Shown here one piece after another: positions 53,330-62,249 of a stretch of 64,000 nucleotides of DNA. The stretch is from contig PMSQ01000071.1 of assembly GCA_003168355.1 (NCBI GenBank), positions 118,377 to 182,376 of the forward strand. Direction: 5' to 3'. The position numbers were made by a program, and so were the translations under genes. How positions within the stretch are numbered: position 1 is the stretch's first letter; each line of letters begins with the position of its first letter. The notes beneath the pieces were generated by a model. It saw only the letters and a list, made by a program, of their open reading frames with translations, was not told the DNA's origin and searched no databases. Source of the DNA: Acidobacteriaceae bacterium (GTDB lineage Bacteria > Acidobacteriota > Terriglobia > Terriglobales > Acidobacteriaceae).

Positions 53330-54319
53330 ATGTTCAGGATTCTAAGAGCCGGCTTCTTTCTGTTGCTTCTCTCTCCACTCGTGACATGCAGCGGGAAGTC
53401 ATCCGGCCAGATACGTGCGCTCGCCTTCTCTCCCGACGGCAAGTTCATCGCGGTTGATTTCGGCGAGGGCAGCACTTTGTTTATCTACATGATTGCCGTG
53501 GAGACGGGCAACGCAAGCCGACTAACGGATGCGAAGACTGGGGCGGAATCAATCCCGTCTTTTTCCCCGGACGGAAAGAGAATCACATATTCTTACTCGC
53601 CCGGAAACGGAGCGCCGTCCAGAATCGTCATCGGGAACGTTGACGGCTCGGATCTGCATCCATTGTCGCCATCGGAGGACAACAATTTCCGACCAGTGTT
53701 CTCGCCCGACAACAAGACCATCATTTTCGCCCGGTCAGGATATTACGGCAGCTACTCACCGATCGCGCAGCCATATCATCACGACTGGAACTTTTACGCG
53801 GCCAGCCTGGACGGCGCAAATGTGCGTCAACTTACAAACGACCACTTCTACATGGTGTCCGATGTCTCCGTGTCGCCTGACGGCCAAAGTATGGTCTTTG
53901 TCAGTTCCGAGGAGCATGGCGATGTGATTGAAGTCCGCTCCCTCAAAGAGCCGACCGAACCAACGCTGTCACTTCGGCCTCATGTTCCTGGAGAATCCAG
54001 TATCGGCCAAGTGTTCAACTGTCCCAACTACATGCCGGGTGGGGAAAGCATTCTCTTCATGGCTGCCAGTGACGGAAAACTGCCATGGAGCGGATTCGAC
54101 TACGACATTTATCGACTGGATATCGGAACCGGCGCCGTGGGGAGGCTCACCAAAGGGAATGGCTACGCCACCGATCTCAAAGTCTCTGCCGACGGAAAGA
54201 CCGCCGCGTTCCTGAAATGGCGTTCAGATTGGCGCGGGACACCAAACAGAAGCGCGCTTTATCTCCTCGACTTACAAACTCACAAAGTCGCACCATTCAA
54301 GGTCCACGGATTGGATTGA
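53330..54319 (+). CDS. TolB/PD40-type beta-propeller protein
   Basis: A 329-aa exported protein, with a signal segment MFRILRAGFFLLLLSPLVTC and a Cys that could be a weak lipoprotein site (VTC lacks the usual Gly/Ala/Ser before it). Five or six WD40-like PD40 blades follow with the FSPDGK signature (LAFSPDGKFIAV, PSFSPDGKRITY, PVFSPDNKTIIF, VSVSPDGQSMVF, LKVSADGKTAAF). This is a binding scaffold; no enzyme domain attached. GGAG lies 5 nt before the ATG. It may be cotranscribed with the preceding gene (32-bp gap). Confidence 0.82.
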   Translation: MFRILRAGFFLLLLSPLVTCSGKSSGQIRALAFSPDGKFIAVDFGEGSTLFIYMIAVETGNASRLTDAKTGAESIPSFSPDGKRITYSYSPGNGAPSRIVIGNVDGSDLHPLSPSEDNNFRPVFSPDNKTIIFARSGYYGSYSPIAQPYHHDWNFYAASLDGANVRQLTNDHFYMVSDVSVSPDGQSMVFVSSEEHGDVIEVRSLKEPTEPTLSLRPHVPGESSIGQVFNCPNYMPGGESILFMAASDGKLPWSGFDYDIYRLDIGTGAVGRLTKGNGYATDLKVSADGKTAAFLKWRSDWRGTPNRSALYLLDLQTHKVAPFKVHGLD

Positions 54320-54370
54320 TCGAACCGCCAAGGTTCTTCAACCACTGTTTCTGGCTGTTGCGGTCCGTCG

Positions 54371-54392
54371 TTCTTCTCAGACGCGAGAAGAA
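54371..54392. terminator. Hairpin between convergent genes
   Basis: A perfect 8-bp stem TTCTTCTC/GAGAAGAA with loop AGACGC in the 140-bp gap between two convergent genes. There is no T-run on either side, so terminator function is uncertain. Confidence 0.3.
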
Positions 54393-54459
54393 TCCATGAG
54401 CCCGACAACCGCCTTGAGCGGGCGGGACACGTTCTTGATCCTGAACCCCTCGAACGATC

Positions 54460-55995
54460 TCAGGAATGCTGAGCCTTATCAATCAAAGCGACCACCTGGT
54501 CCCACGGTATTGGCCCCTGATGCATAGCGAAGACCGTATCCACCTTGAGATTTGCCTGCTTAACGGCCTGCGCGACTTCGTGCATCAATTCGGGGTCATA
54601 TAAGCTGCCGTCGGCGTTCAAGGCCAGAGTGTCACTGGCGTAAAGCAGGTGGTGTTCTGGGAAATAGACCATGTATTGGCGCTCGGTCGAGGCGCCGCGC
54701 AAGGGATAGAGTTCCACGCGATTTACGCCGCTGCCAATCTCTTCCTTTTCAGAAACGATCCTCCAGTGGGGAGCTTTCGACTTCTTCGAGTTCGCGAGGG
54801 CATCGGGATCCAATGTATGCGGGGCGCTCATCATCTGGTCGAGCAGGAGTCGGTTCAGATCGAGAATGTAAATCGGTAGGCCCTGGGCAACAGCCAATCG
54901 TATACCCCCGGTATGCGGCCAAGAATCTGAGGTCGAAAGCACGGCCTTAATGGGTATTCCTGGATAGAGCTTTTGGGCTTTCTCAATTACTCCTTGCGTG
55001 TACGACCCCGAAATTGGCGCTTCCAGAATCACGATTCCATCGGATTGCTTCACCACGGTTGAGTTCCATGGACCCAGAAATAGATCGACCCCGGGCGCCA
55101 GCGAGGTATCGTTATCGGTGTGGAATGAAATATTCCAGCCAGGCGATGCCGCGCTTTGTTTAACGGTCGCGCTATCCATCGCAAATGCCTTCTCATCGAT
55201 CGGAACATTAAACTCAACATTTAGCGCCTGAGTTGAACTCCATACCACGCCGTTTCGCTCCTTTACCAGGTTCGTGGGATAGGTAATTCCCTGATAGAAC
55301 TCAAAGTTATCGAAATAAATTCGCTGTTGCACGTCGCCCCAGAAATACCAGAAGTCGTGAAACTCCTGAGTGGTTTCAACGGCATCCGGCAGATGATTGA
55401 AAGAATTTAGAAATACACGCACCGGAGTCTTCTGCCAGGTAAAGGCCACGACGGCATGGGATGTAGAGCGCAAGCTCTCCGGCAGCTCGAAGTGCAAGTC
55501 CGGTGCATCGGATGCGGTGAGCAGAATGCGCACTGGCCCAAGGGCTAACATTTCCCGCGCGGCATCCAGATCGGCGAGGGAGCAAGGCGAGTCCCCGCCC
55601 GTTGTGTGGCGCATACCGCCCTCAGGACCAACGATTAAAGTTATGTCGGAATCCGACCGGTTCTGATCGGCCTCCGGCCACGTCAGTTTTGTCTCCTTTA
55701 GCAGCCGTTGGTGGGCCAGATCCAAAGTGATATGGCCGCGTCCGTAGGCGGTAATGAACGGCGCCTGCCGGTACGATTGCTCCATCAGCAGCGTGTGGCC
55801 GATGGTCTGGAGGCGCAGGCTCTTCACCTGGAGCAAACGTTCCCGGCCACCCATCGCTTCGAGGGCGAGGTTCACGCACTGCTGGGGATTCTCATGGGCG
55901 CAACCGGGGGCGCCCACGGAATTCTCTTTTGCCTGAGCGCCTGAAATCATTGCTGAAACAACAGCCGCCAACAGACACAGCCAAGCTTTTTGCAT
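54460..55995 (-). CDS. Exported MBL-fold-like protein with degenerate metal site
   Basis: A 511-aa protein with a clean signal peptide (MQKAWLCLLAAVVSAMISGA). The N-terminal ~250 residues are a beta-rich region of unknown type. The C-terminal half follows metallo-beta-lactamase fold order (IVILEAPISGSYTQGVIEKA; VLSTSDSWPHTGGIRLAVAQ; HHLLYASDTL; FAMHQGPIPW). The HxHxDH motif is replaced by STSDSWPH, so two or three zinc ligands are missing and hydrolase activity is doubtful. GGAG lies 7 nt before ATG 55995. No operon partner. Confidence 0.7.
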   Translation of the reverse strand: MQKAWLCLLAAVVSAMISGAQAKENSVGAPGCAHENPQQCVNLALEAMGGRERLLQVKSLRLQTIGHTLLMEQSYRQAPFITAYGRGHITLDLAHQRLLKETKLTWPEADQNRSDSDITLIVGPEGGMRHTTGGDSPCSLADLDAAREMLALGPVRILLTASDAPDLHFELPESLRSTSHAVVAFTWQKTPVRVFLNSFNHLPDAVETTQEFHDFWYFWGDVQQRIYFDNFEFYQGITYPTNLVKERNGVVWSSTQALNVEFNVPIDEKAFAMDSATVKQSAASPGWNISFHTDNDTSLAPGVDLFLGPWNSTVVKQSDGIVILEAPISGSYTQGVIEKAQKLYPGIPIKAVLSTSDSWPHTGGIRLAVAQGLPIYILDLNRLLLDQMMSAPHTLDPDALANSKKSKAPHWRIVSEKEEIGSGVNRVELYPLRGASTERQYMVYFPEHHLLYASDTLALNADGSLYDPELMHEVAQAVKQANLKVDTVFAMHQGPIPWDQVVALIDKAQHS

Positions 55996-56149
55996 CCGAG
56001 ATCTCCGCACATTTAGATGTCTACCGCTGGGAGTATTACCGAGAACTCGCGTTTAGACGGGACAACGTGGGAAAGGATAGCCACGAGCCGATTCTGGGCT
56101 CGCCTCTGGGTAGGAGTTCGGTTGCCGCCCCAAGCCCTGGAGTTCTCCA

Positions 56150-56917
56150 TCAAGTGGGGCGGGGGTGGCGATTGAGGGATTCAATGGGCGCAAGTTTTTT
56201 CTGCTGACGTATCTGTTCGGCGACCACTTCGCCACCGCTTTTGTACACTCTGTAAGCTCGCGAATAGCTTTTCGAGCTGATGACTTTGTAAAATCGCCCG
56301 TCGATGAACTCGATTGCGCAGTTGTTCTCGATTGCGATTCCGACACCCCCAGTCTTCCGAATCATCTGCCGGAAGTGTTTTCTTCGTGGGATCCCTAAGG
56401 TCATGCTGTTGTAGTGGGGGCAATGTGTTCCATTTATCAGCCCGAGACCCTTCACTTTTACGTATTTCCACTTCCGCGGGTTGTAAAAGGACATCGAATC
56501 GGAATGCCCGGAATCGAACCAGCAGATCGAGCCGGCGCTAATGCCCGAAAGCACCGTTCCTTTCTCGTAAGCTGATATGAGAAGTTTGTCGACACCCAGT
56601 CGCCGCCAAATGCGCATCATCATCAGGGTGTTTCCGCCGCCGACATAGATGATGTCTGCCGCCGAGATCTTGCTGCGGATCTGCTCTCTTGACGGCTGTT
56701 CTTTGATGAGAAAGAGAACATCGGTTTTGCATTTTAGAAACTTGCCGAAGTATTCACGGATGTGGCTCCAATATACTTCGGAATCCGAACTCGCGGTTGG
56801 GATAAAAAGAAGTTTCGGATTCTTCTTGCGGGAGAGCCAGATAATCTCGCGATCAATCGCGGCGGTGCCGCGTGTTTTTATGTTTCCTCCGCCGATCGCA
56901 ACAATTGCTTTGGTCAT
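56150..56917 (-). CDS. Peptidase E-like (S51) family protein
   Basis: A 255-aa class-I-glutamine-amidotransferase-like protein. IIYVGGGNTLMMMRI, the nucleophile Ser in LSGISAGSICW, and a His in THCPHYNS fit peptidase E/cyanophycinase relatives, which cleave Asp-X dipeptides or beta-aspartyl bonds. The length is close to the family norm. It is somewhat AT-richer and richer in Lys/Ile than neighbours. ATG 56917 begins at the conserved first strand (MTKAIVAIGGGN) and a TATGAT box sits 6 nt upstream. Confidence 0.87.
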   Translation of the reverse strand: MTKAIVAIGGGNIKTRGTAAIDREIIWLSRKKNPKLLFIPTASSDSEVYWSHIREYFGKFLKCKTDVLFLIKEQPSREQIRSKISAADIIYVGGGNTLMMMRIWRRLGVDKLLISAYEKGTVLSGISAGSICWFDSGHSDSMSFYNPRKWKYVKVKGLGLINGTHCPHYNSMTLGIPRRKHFRQMIRKTGGVGIAIENNCAIEFIDGRFYKVISSKSYSRAYRVYKSGGEVVAEQIRQQKKLAPIESLNRHPRPT

Positions 56918-56923
56918 GGGCTC

Positions 56924-56929
56924 ATCATA
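56924..56929 (-). promoter_or_regulatory. Putative -10 (TATGAT) for leaderless peptidase E gene
   Basis: Six nt before the ATG on the minus strand, the closest spacing of the set. Confidence 0.4.
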
Positions 56930-56993
56930 ACTTCGAGGGCGCATCTTTTGAAGTGTTAGCAATTGCCGCTAGTTTCTAGCGGTGCTTGCACTG

Positions 56994-56999
56994 TAAACT
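56994..56999 (+). promoter_or_regulatory. Putative -10 (TAAACT) for leaderless methyltransferase gene
   Basis: Ends 8 nt before ATG 57008; no Shine-Dalgarno is present. Confidence 0.4.
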
Positions 57000-57007
57000 T
57001 TGCTGCT

Positions 57008-57754
57008 ATGGAATGGTTTGAAAACGAAGATTTCTGGGGCGATTTCTACTCCTTCATGTTTCCTCCGGAGCGGTTTGCTGCCGCCAAGGAGGAGGTCAGC
57101 CGGATCGTGGCTTTGGCCCAATGCAGCGGCGGGAGCCTGCTTGATCTCTGTTGCGGGCCGGGGCGGCATGCGGTGGAGTTTGCGCGAAGCGGCTTTCAGG
57201 TCACAGGGGTTGACCGGTCTCCTTTCCTGCTGGAACGGGCACGCGAGCACGCATCCGAAACGGGCGTCTCGATTGAGTGGATCATGGAAGACATGCGGAA
57301 TTTCGTCCGTCCAGCGGCGTTTGACTTGGCCTGCAATCTCTTTACGTCGTTCGGATACTTCAAAGAGGAGCAGGACAATCTTAGAGTTCTGCGAAATGTT
57401 CATCAGAGCCTCAAAGAGAACGGGGTGCTCGTCATTGAGGTTGTGGGTAAAGAGCGGCTGGCGCGAACGTGGCAAAACACAATTAGCAGCGAACTTGCGG
57501 ACGGCTCGCTGATGGTGCAGCGTCCTCAACTGCGCGACGACTGGAGCCGGGTTTACTCGGATTGGATCCTGGTGAAAGATGGATGTACTCGCAACTTCAG
57601 TTTCGAACACACAATCTATTCAGGCCGTGAACTCAAAGATTGCCTATTGAGCTGCGGGTTTGGCCAAGTGCAGTTGTTTGGCGGCTTGCAGGGATCCCCC
57701 TACAATCTGGAAGCCACACGGTTGGTGGCCGTTGCCCGCAAATCCAGTTCCTAG
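57008..57754 (+). CDS. Class I SAM-dependent methyltransferase
   Basis: A 248-aa protein with the Rossmann methyltransferase core: motif I LLDLCCGPGRHAVEFARSG, the acidic end of the second strand (VTGVDRSP), MEDMRNF and FDLACNLFTSFGYF. The acceptor is unknown; the C-terminal half contains a beta-rich lid (DWSRVYSDWILVKDG). Divergent from peptidase E with ~90 bp between starts. Confidence 0.87.
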   Translation: MEWFENEDFWGDFYSFMFPPERFAAAKEEVSRIVALAQCSGGSLLDLCCGPGRHAVEFARSGFQVTGVDRSPFLLERAREHASETGVSIEWIMEDMRNFVRPAAFDLACNLFTSFGYFKEEQDNLRVLRNVHQSLKENGVLVIEVVGKERLARTWQNTISSELADGSLMVQRPQLRDDWSRVYSDWILVKDGCTRNFSFEHTIYSGRELKDCLLSCGFGQVQLFGGLQGSPYNLEATRLVAVARKSSS

Positions 57755-57848
57755 CTTTCGTTCGGGCTAGTCTCGGACGGAGGCAGCAACGAGTCCGAAT
57801 TCAGTGACGCTGTGATTCTGCTCACAACGCGCCTCGCCATACACCCGC

Positions 57849-57854
57849 TATAAT
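57849..57854 (+). promoter_or_regulatory. Perfect -10 (TATAAT) 9 nt before the carboxyltransferase ATG
   Basis: A consensus hexamer in an otherwise GC-rich region, followed by CCTCCCGCC and then ATG. The spacer is the opposite of a Shine-Dalgarno, arguing for leaderless translation. Confidence 0.55.
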
Positions 57855-57863
57855 CCTCCCGCC

Positions 57864-59423
57864 ATGAATCTCGAAGAAAAAATTGCAGAACTGAAGAAGC
57901 GCAACCAACTTGCCGAAGAAGGCGGAGGCGAAAAGCGCCGCGAGCGCCAGCACAAGGAAGGCAAAATGTCGGCGCGGGAGCGCATCGAGTTCCTGCTCGA
58001 TGACGGCACCTTCGAAGAGACCGACAAGCTGGTCACGCACCGCTGCAGCGACTTCGGCATGGCCGAGCAAAAGCCCTACGGCGACGGCTTTGTCACCGGC
58101 TACGGCCGCATCGAAGGCCGGTTGGTCTACGTCTTCGCGCAGGACTTCACCGTCTTCGGCGGGTCGCTCTCGGAGACGAATGCGGGGAAGATCGTCAAAA
58201 TCATGGACCTCGCCGCGAAGATGGGCGCGCCGCTGATTGGCTTGAACGATTCAGGAGGCGCGCGCATTCAGGAAGGAGTGGCGTCGCTGGCTGGATATGC
58301 CGACATTTTTCTGCGCAACACGCTGTACAGCGGTGTGGTGCCACAGATTTCGGCGATCATGGGTCCGTGCGCGGGCGGTGCGGTGTATTCGCCGGCGATC
58401 ACCGATTTCGTACTCATGGTCGATAAAACTTCTTACATGTTTATCACTGGACCGGACGTAATCAAGACTGTTACCCATGAAGAAGTCACGAAAGAGCAGC
58501 TCGGCGGCGCCATGACCCACAACGAAACCTCAGGCGTGGCACACTTTCTGGCGCACGACGATGCCGAGTGTTTGTCGATGGTGCGCGAGCTGCTGAGCTT
58601 TGTGCCATCGAATAATCTTGATGACCCGCCACGCAAACCTTGCACCGACCCAATCGACCGCGCCGATGCCGCGCTCGACAAAATCGTGCCCGCGCAATCG
58701 AATCTTCCCTACGACATGAAGGACGTGATCCACGCCGTGGTCGACGACGGCTACTTCTTCGAAGTGCAGGAGCACTTCGCGAAAAATATGGTCGTCGGAT
58801 TCGCGCGCCTGGACGGTCGCTCCGTAGGAATCGTCGCCAACCAGCCGGCGATGCTGGCAGGAACGCTCGATATTAATGCGTCGGTTAAAGGCGCGCGCTT
58901 TGTGCGCTTTTGCGACTGCTTCAACATTCCGCTGATCACGTTCGAAGACGTTCCGGGATTTCTGCCCGGCACCGCGCAGGAGTATGGCGGCATCATCAAG
59001 CACGGCGCGAAGCTGCTCTACGCCTTCGCCGAAGCTACGGTGCCGAAGGTGACAGTGATCACGCGCAAAGCCTACGGCGGCGCCTATTGCGTGATGGCCT
59101 CGAAACACATTCGCACGGATGTTAACTATGCGTGGCCGACTGCGGAGATCGCAGTCATGGGTCCGGAAGGCGCGGTGGATATCGTCTATAAGCGCGAACT
59201 CGATGGCGCGGCGAATCCGCAGGAGCGCCATGAATTGCGCCAGAGCAAGATCGAAGAATTCCGCGACCGCTTTGCCAGTCCCTACGTCGCTGCCGATCGC
59301 GGTTTCATCGACGCCATCATCCAGCCGCATGAAACGCGGAAGAAGCTGATCCAGGCATTGGCGATGCTGGAGAACAAGCGCGACAAAAACCCGCCGAAGA
59401 AGCATGGGAATATACCGCTGTGA
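57864..59423 (+). CDS. pccB: Acyl-CoA carboxylase, carboxyltransferase beta subunit (propionyl/methylmalonyl-CoA type)
   Basis: A 519-aa biotin-dependent carboxyltransferase subunit, normal length for PccB/MmdA. It starts [20 protein letters not shown] and contains [47 protein letters not shown] and the C-terminal [19 protein letters not shown] with [11 protein letters not shown]. It moves carboxyl from biotin to propionyl-CoA, or the reverse in decarboxylases. The biotin carboxylase/carrier subunit and methylmalonyl-CoA mutase are not in the window. Preceded by a perfect TATAAT. Confidence 0.92.
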   Translation: MNLEEKIAELKKRNQLAEEGGGEKRRERQHKEGKMSARERIEFLLDDGTFEETDKLVTHRCSDFGMAEQKPYGDGFVTGYGRIEGRLVYVFAQDFTVFGGSLSETNAGKIVKIMDLAAKMGAPLIGLNDSGGARIQEGVASLAGYADIFLRNTLYSGVVPQISAIMGPCAGGAVYSPAITDFVLMVDKTSYMFITGPDVIKTVTHEEVTKEQLGGAMTHNETSGVAHFLAHDDAECLSMVRELLSFVPSNNLDDPPRKPCTDPIDRADAALDKIVPAQSNLPYDMKDVIHAVVDDGYFFEVQEHFAKNMVVGFARLDGRSVGIVANQPAMLAGTLDINASVKGARFVRFCDCFNIPLITFEDVPGFLPGTAQEYGGIIKHGAKLLYAFAEATVPKVTVITRKAYGGAYCVMASKHIRTDVNYAWPTAEIAVMGPEGAVDIVYKRELDGAANPQERHELRQSKIEEFRDRFASPYVAADRGFIDAIIQPHETRKKLIQALAMLENKRDKNPPKKHGNIPL

Positions 59424-59770
59424 ATGGTGTGCACACCACGGCACCACGCGCTCCGTCCAGGATGCTGATATCCACGAATGCGTTTCTGCCGGGTATACCC
59501 CCTCCCCCTCCCCCCTCGATCTTCGGGAATCATGGCGTTAGCACGAATTTCGCGCTAAATTCCAAGGTCTAAATGAGTTAGATATCAAAATCCGTGAAAT
59601 AAAGGAGTTAGCTCGCGCTCGCCACATCTCGGATCGTTATTCGACTGCGCTTGTGATCATGATCAGCGGTTCGGGCTGTGGATGGCAAGGTTAGATGTCA
59701 CAGAAGATCATGGTCAGGTATTTAGCTTGCAACTGCGCCGATCAGTCCAGCCGAGAATTTACCAGGATAG
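59424..59770. other. 347-bp intergenic stretch with a polypyrimidine tract
   Basis: No gene seen. 59500-59517 is a CCCCC-T-CCCCC-T-CCCCCC tract (G-runs on the minus strand). From about 59540 base composition becomes AT-richer and stays so through the next gene, marking the left edge of an accessory patch. Confidence 0.5.
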
Positions 59771-60568
59771 TTAGTTCCTTCCCCGGTCTAGGTATCGCAT
59801 GACGTTCATGGCTCGGTGCGCTTTCTTGGTTACGTCTCGAACGACGCCCTTGATAGCTTCTGAGATTCCTGCGGAGACGAATACCGGGTGCAAGGGATGC
59901 GACGCGAAGCAGTTAGCCTTTTGTTCTTCGGGAATCGTGTTACCAACGAGCAGAGCGAACTCAATACCCGGAATGTGAAATAGGTAGTTGTGGTGGCCAG
60001 ATGCAGATCCTCGGTACGGATAACAAAAGTTGATGATCTTAACGGGCGGCGGAGTGACACCGACAATCAATGCCATCTTTGCGGGAAACGCGGCTTCGCC
60101 GCGCAAGAACACACGTAGTAATTCACCGTACTTGCCGAGTTCAATAAGAGGCGTTGTCTCGCCTCCCCTCCAAGAATGGACTGACGCTTTCCAAAAGATT
60201 CCCGCCGCAAAATGGGTGAGCTTTGGGACATCGATCTCAGGGACCCGCGAAGCGGCGTAGCCCCTCAGGTCACCGTCCGTCACATCAGGCGTAATCGTCT
60301 GAAGAAGATCAAAAAGTGGGAATGTGCCGTCGATTTTCGCAAGTAGTGGCAGAACCCAACTCTCGCCCTCGCGACTCAGCGTACCGTCGCACTCCTCGCA
60401 TAGAAGCGGATGCTTGAGCTGTCTGCCGGACTGCATAATCACTTTGTTAGATACGAAGATCGGATCGTCATCCGGTGTTTTACACAGATCATAGAGTCCG
60501 CGAGACATCAGATGGCTGTCTACAAGCTGCCTCTTCCTTAAGCAGAACTTGCAGATGTCGATTTTCAT
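59771..60568 (-). CDS. HNH-like zinc-knuckle protein, function unknown
   Basis: A 265-aa protein. The N terminus has ICKFCLRKRQLVDSHLMSRG and then LLCEECDGTLSREGESW. The two CxxC pairs with a DSH between them look like an HNH-endonuclease-type zinc knuckle; a full HNH His-Asn set is not clear. The rest (~90-265) is unassigned. GGAG precedes the ATG. Divergent from a DUF5131 gene 80 bp away; composition is AT-richer than the core genes, suggesting acquired DNA. It could belong to a defence or phage-derived module. Confidence 0.65.
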   Translation of the reverse strand: MKIDICKFCLRKRQLVDSHLMSRGLYDLCKTPDDDPIFVSNKVIMQSGRQLKHPLLCEECDGTLSREGESWVLPLLAKIDGTFPLFDLLQTITPDVTDGDLRGYAASRVPEIDVPKLTHFAAGIFWKASVHSWRGGETTPLIELGKYGELLRVFLRGEAAFPAKMALIVGVTPPPVKIINFCYPYRGSASGHHNYLFHIPGIEFALLVGNTIPEEQKANCFASHPLHPVFVSAGISEAIKGVVRDVTKKAHRAMNVMRYLDRGRN

Positions 60569-60648
60569 GGCACTCCAGTGGCCAAATCTGAAGTAATTGT
60601 ATGATCACGAATAAGCCTGCCGGATGAATATATTCCGAAGGATGGACA

Positions 60649-61446
60649 TTGTCCCTCAACTCGAATATCGAATGGACCGACGCGACCTGGAATCCGGTTC
60701 GCGGCTGCACCAAGATCAGTCCCGGCTGCAAGCACTGCTATGCCGAGACGTTCGCGGAGCGGTTCCGCGGGGTGAAGGGACATCCTTACGAGCAGGGGTT
60801 CGATTTGCGATTGGTACCTGAGAAGCTGACCGAGCCATTTCTTTGGCGTTCGCCGAAGCTCGTGTTCGTGAATTCCATGAGCGATCTTTTCCAACCTGGC
60901 GTGCCCGACGACTACATCGAGGCGGTTTGCAAAGTCATGGTCAAAGCGAACTGGCACACGTTTCAGGTCCTCACGAAAAGATCAGAAAGACTCAGAGAAC
61001 TTTTGAGTGGGCGCATGCGCTTCGCCGCCAAACAGGAACACATCTGGTGGGGCGTCAGCGTCGAAGATCAGAAATATGGTCTGCCCCGAATCGGCGATCT
61101 TCAGGAGACGCCAGCGAGCGTCCGCTTTCTTTCAATCGAGCCGTTGCTTGAGGACCTGGGCGCTTTCGATCTCTCCGGTATCAATTGGGCAATCGTGGGA
61201 GGGGAGAGTGGGCCTGGCGCTCGTCCCATGCTCGAAAAGTGGGTGATATCGGTGCGCGATCGATGTTATGAGTCGCGTGTACCGTTCTTCTTCAAACAAT
61301 GGGGCGGCGTGAGGAAAGCAAAATACGGGCGGCTGCTAGAGGGCCGGACGTACGACGAGTATCCCAAACGCATCGTGTCGCCGATTCCCGAGCGTGCAAG
61401 TTGCATTGCTTATGCCCGAGAGGCTATGAATGCGTTTCGCATTTAA
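60649..61446 (+). CDS. DUF5131 (phage Gp37/Gp68) family protein
   Basis: A 265-aa protein with the family hallmark IEWTDATWNPVRGCTKISPG followed by CKHCYAE: three closely spaced cysteines, resembling a radical-SAM-like CxxxxxxCxxC cluster. Further family motifs are FVNSMSDLFQ, WGVSVEDQ and VGGESGPGARP. It occurs on phages and in bacterial islands; the biochemical role is not established. The TTG start has AAGGA 6 nt upstream. No other phage genes are present. The gene often neighbours a TcmP-type three-Cys partner; here the divergent neighbour is a different Cys-rich protein. Confidence 0.85.
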   Translation: MSLNSNIEWTDATWNPVRGCTKISPGCKHCYAETFAERFRGVKGHPYEQGFDLRLVPEKLTEPFLWRSPKLVFVNSMSDLFQPGVPDDYIEAVCKVMVKANWHTFQVLTKRSERLRELLSGRMRFAAKQEHIWWGVSVEDQKYGLPRIGDLQETPASVRFLSIEPLLEDLGAFDLSGINWAIVGGESGPGARPMLEKWVISVRDRCYESRVPFFFKQWGGVRKAKYGRLLEGRTYDEYPKRIVSPIPERASCIAYAREAMNAFRI

Positions 61447-62249
61447 GTAACAATGCGCGCGAGATCCTTCGCTCCGCCTGAAAAGCGGCTGCGCTCAGGA
61501 TGACGCCGCTGTGAAGGCGTAGATATGAGGTAGGGTGAAAAAAATAAGAGTTCCGAGGTGGTGTTGGGTCCATTCGTCTCGGCCAGTAGCTCGCTTATGA
61601 CCCTTGCTTGACCTGCTATGGCAGCTTCCCTTGCGGGGTGCTGCATGCGATCTTCACTCGGGCTCCGGGCTTACCGCCAACCGGAAAAACCTACCCAACG
61701 CCTCGGAACTCTGTCTTGCCTTCGACGTTTCTTCTTGTTCTCCTCGACCAGCGCTTTGCTATAGACCCTTGCTTGCCCTCCCTGCTCATTTTCATGAAGA
61801 GGGTGACTGCACTTGAGTCCCGGACGCCGCACCAACCGGAAAAACTTTAGAAGCTGTCAAAGAACGACTATGTTTCTACTCTTTTTGTTTTTAGAGTCAA
61901 TGAAAAGTTTGCGTTTGTAACTGTCGTATTTTCAGGCGAGTGCACGCCGTCCACAGGCACGTGACCGGAATTGGTGCAGGGCGCGGAGGCGGTTCACGCG
62001 GAAGGCACGCCGGACAATAGTTTTAGTGATTTCAGGTGTTGGGGGGAATGTGGGTGCAGTTGCAAGAGATCTCTCCTTCGTTGTGAAAAACGGGGAAATT
62101 CAGCGTCCGGCAAGGGATTCGACTGCTTTCGTAGGATGTCCGAGACGCAGTACGCAGCCAATCGGAGGGACAGAAGTCGGGCCTCCGGCCCGAAGGACAG
62201 CCGAGGGCGGCTGTCCCCACACCGCGCAGCGGACTGTGGCCAAATCAGT
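61447..62249. other. 803-bp intergenic region with degenerate internal duplication and repeats
   Basis: No supported gene. 61471-61505 carries a CTCAGGATGAC end of the repeat family seen near 16.5-18 kb. Two ~90-bp stretches (61599-61690 and 61763-61847) share GACCCTTGCTTG at the start and CCAACCGGAAAAAC at the end. About 61860-61930 is AT-rich. 62195-62220 is the inverted copy of the 26-bp palindrome at 15509. Confidence 0.55.
62195..62220 (-). repeat. Inverted exact copy of the 26-bp palindrome at 15509-15534
   Basis: Identical over 26 bases in opposite orientation; it lies in the same kind of gene-free, repeat-rich DNA. Confidence 0.8.

Noticed and set aside
56505..56535. Sequence resembling a tRNA T-arm (minus strand GGTTCGATTCCGGGC)
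   Set aside because: It lies inside the peptidase E coding frame and no acceptor, D or anticodon stem can be built around it.
60649..61446. Prophage remnant suggested by the phage Gp37/Gp68-type gene
   Set aside because: No integrase, structural, lysis or replication gene and no attachment-site repeats nearby; the family is common outside phages.
61604..61850. Two overlapping 70-80-codon frames
   Set aside because: Both frames are equally open, composition is not protein-like and they cross the degenerate duplication.
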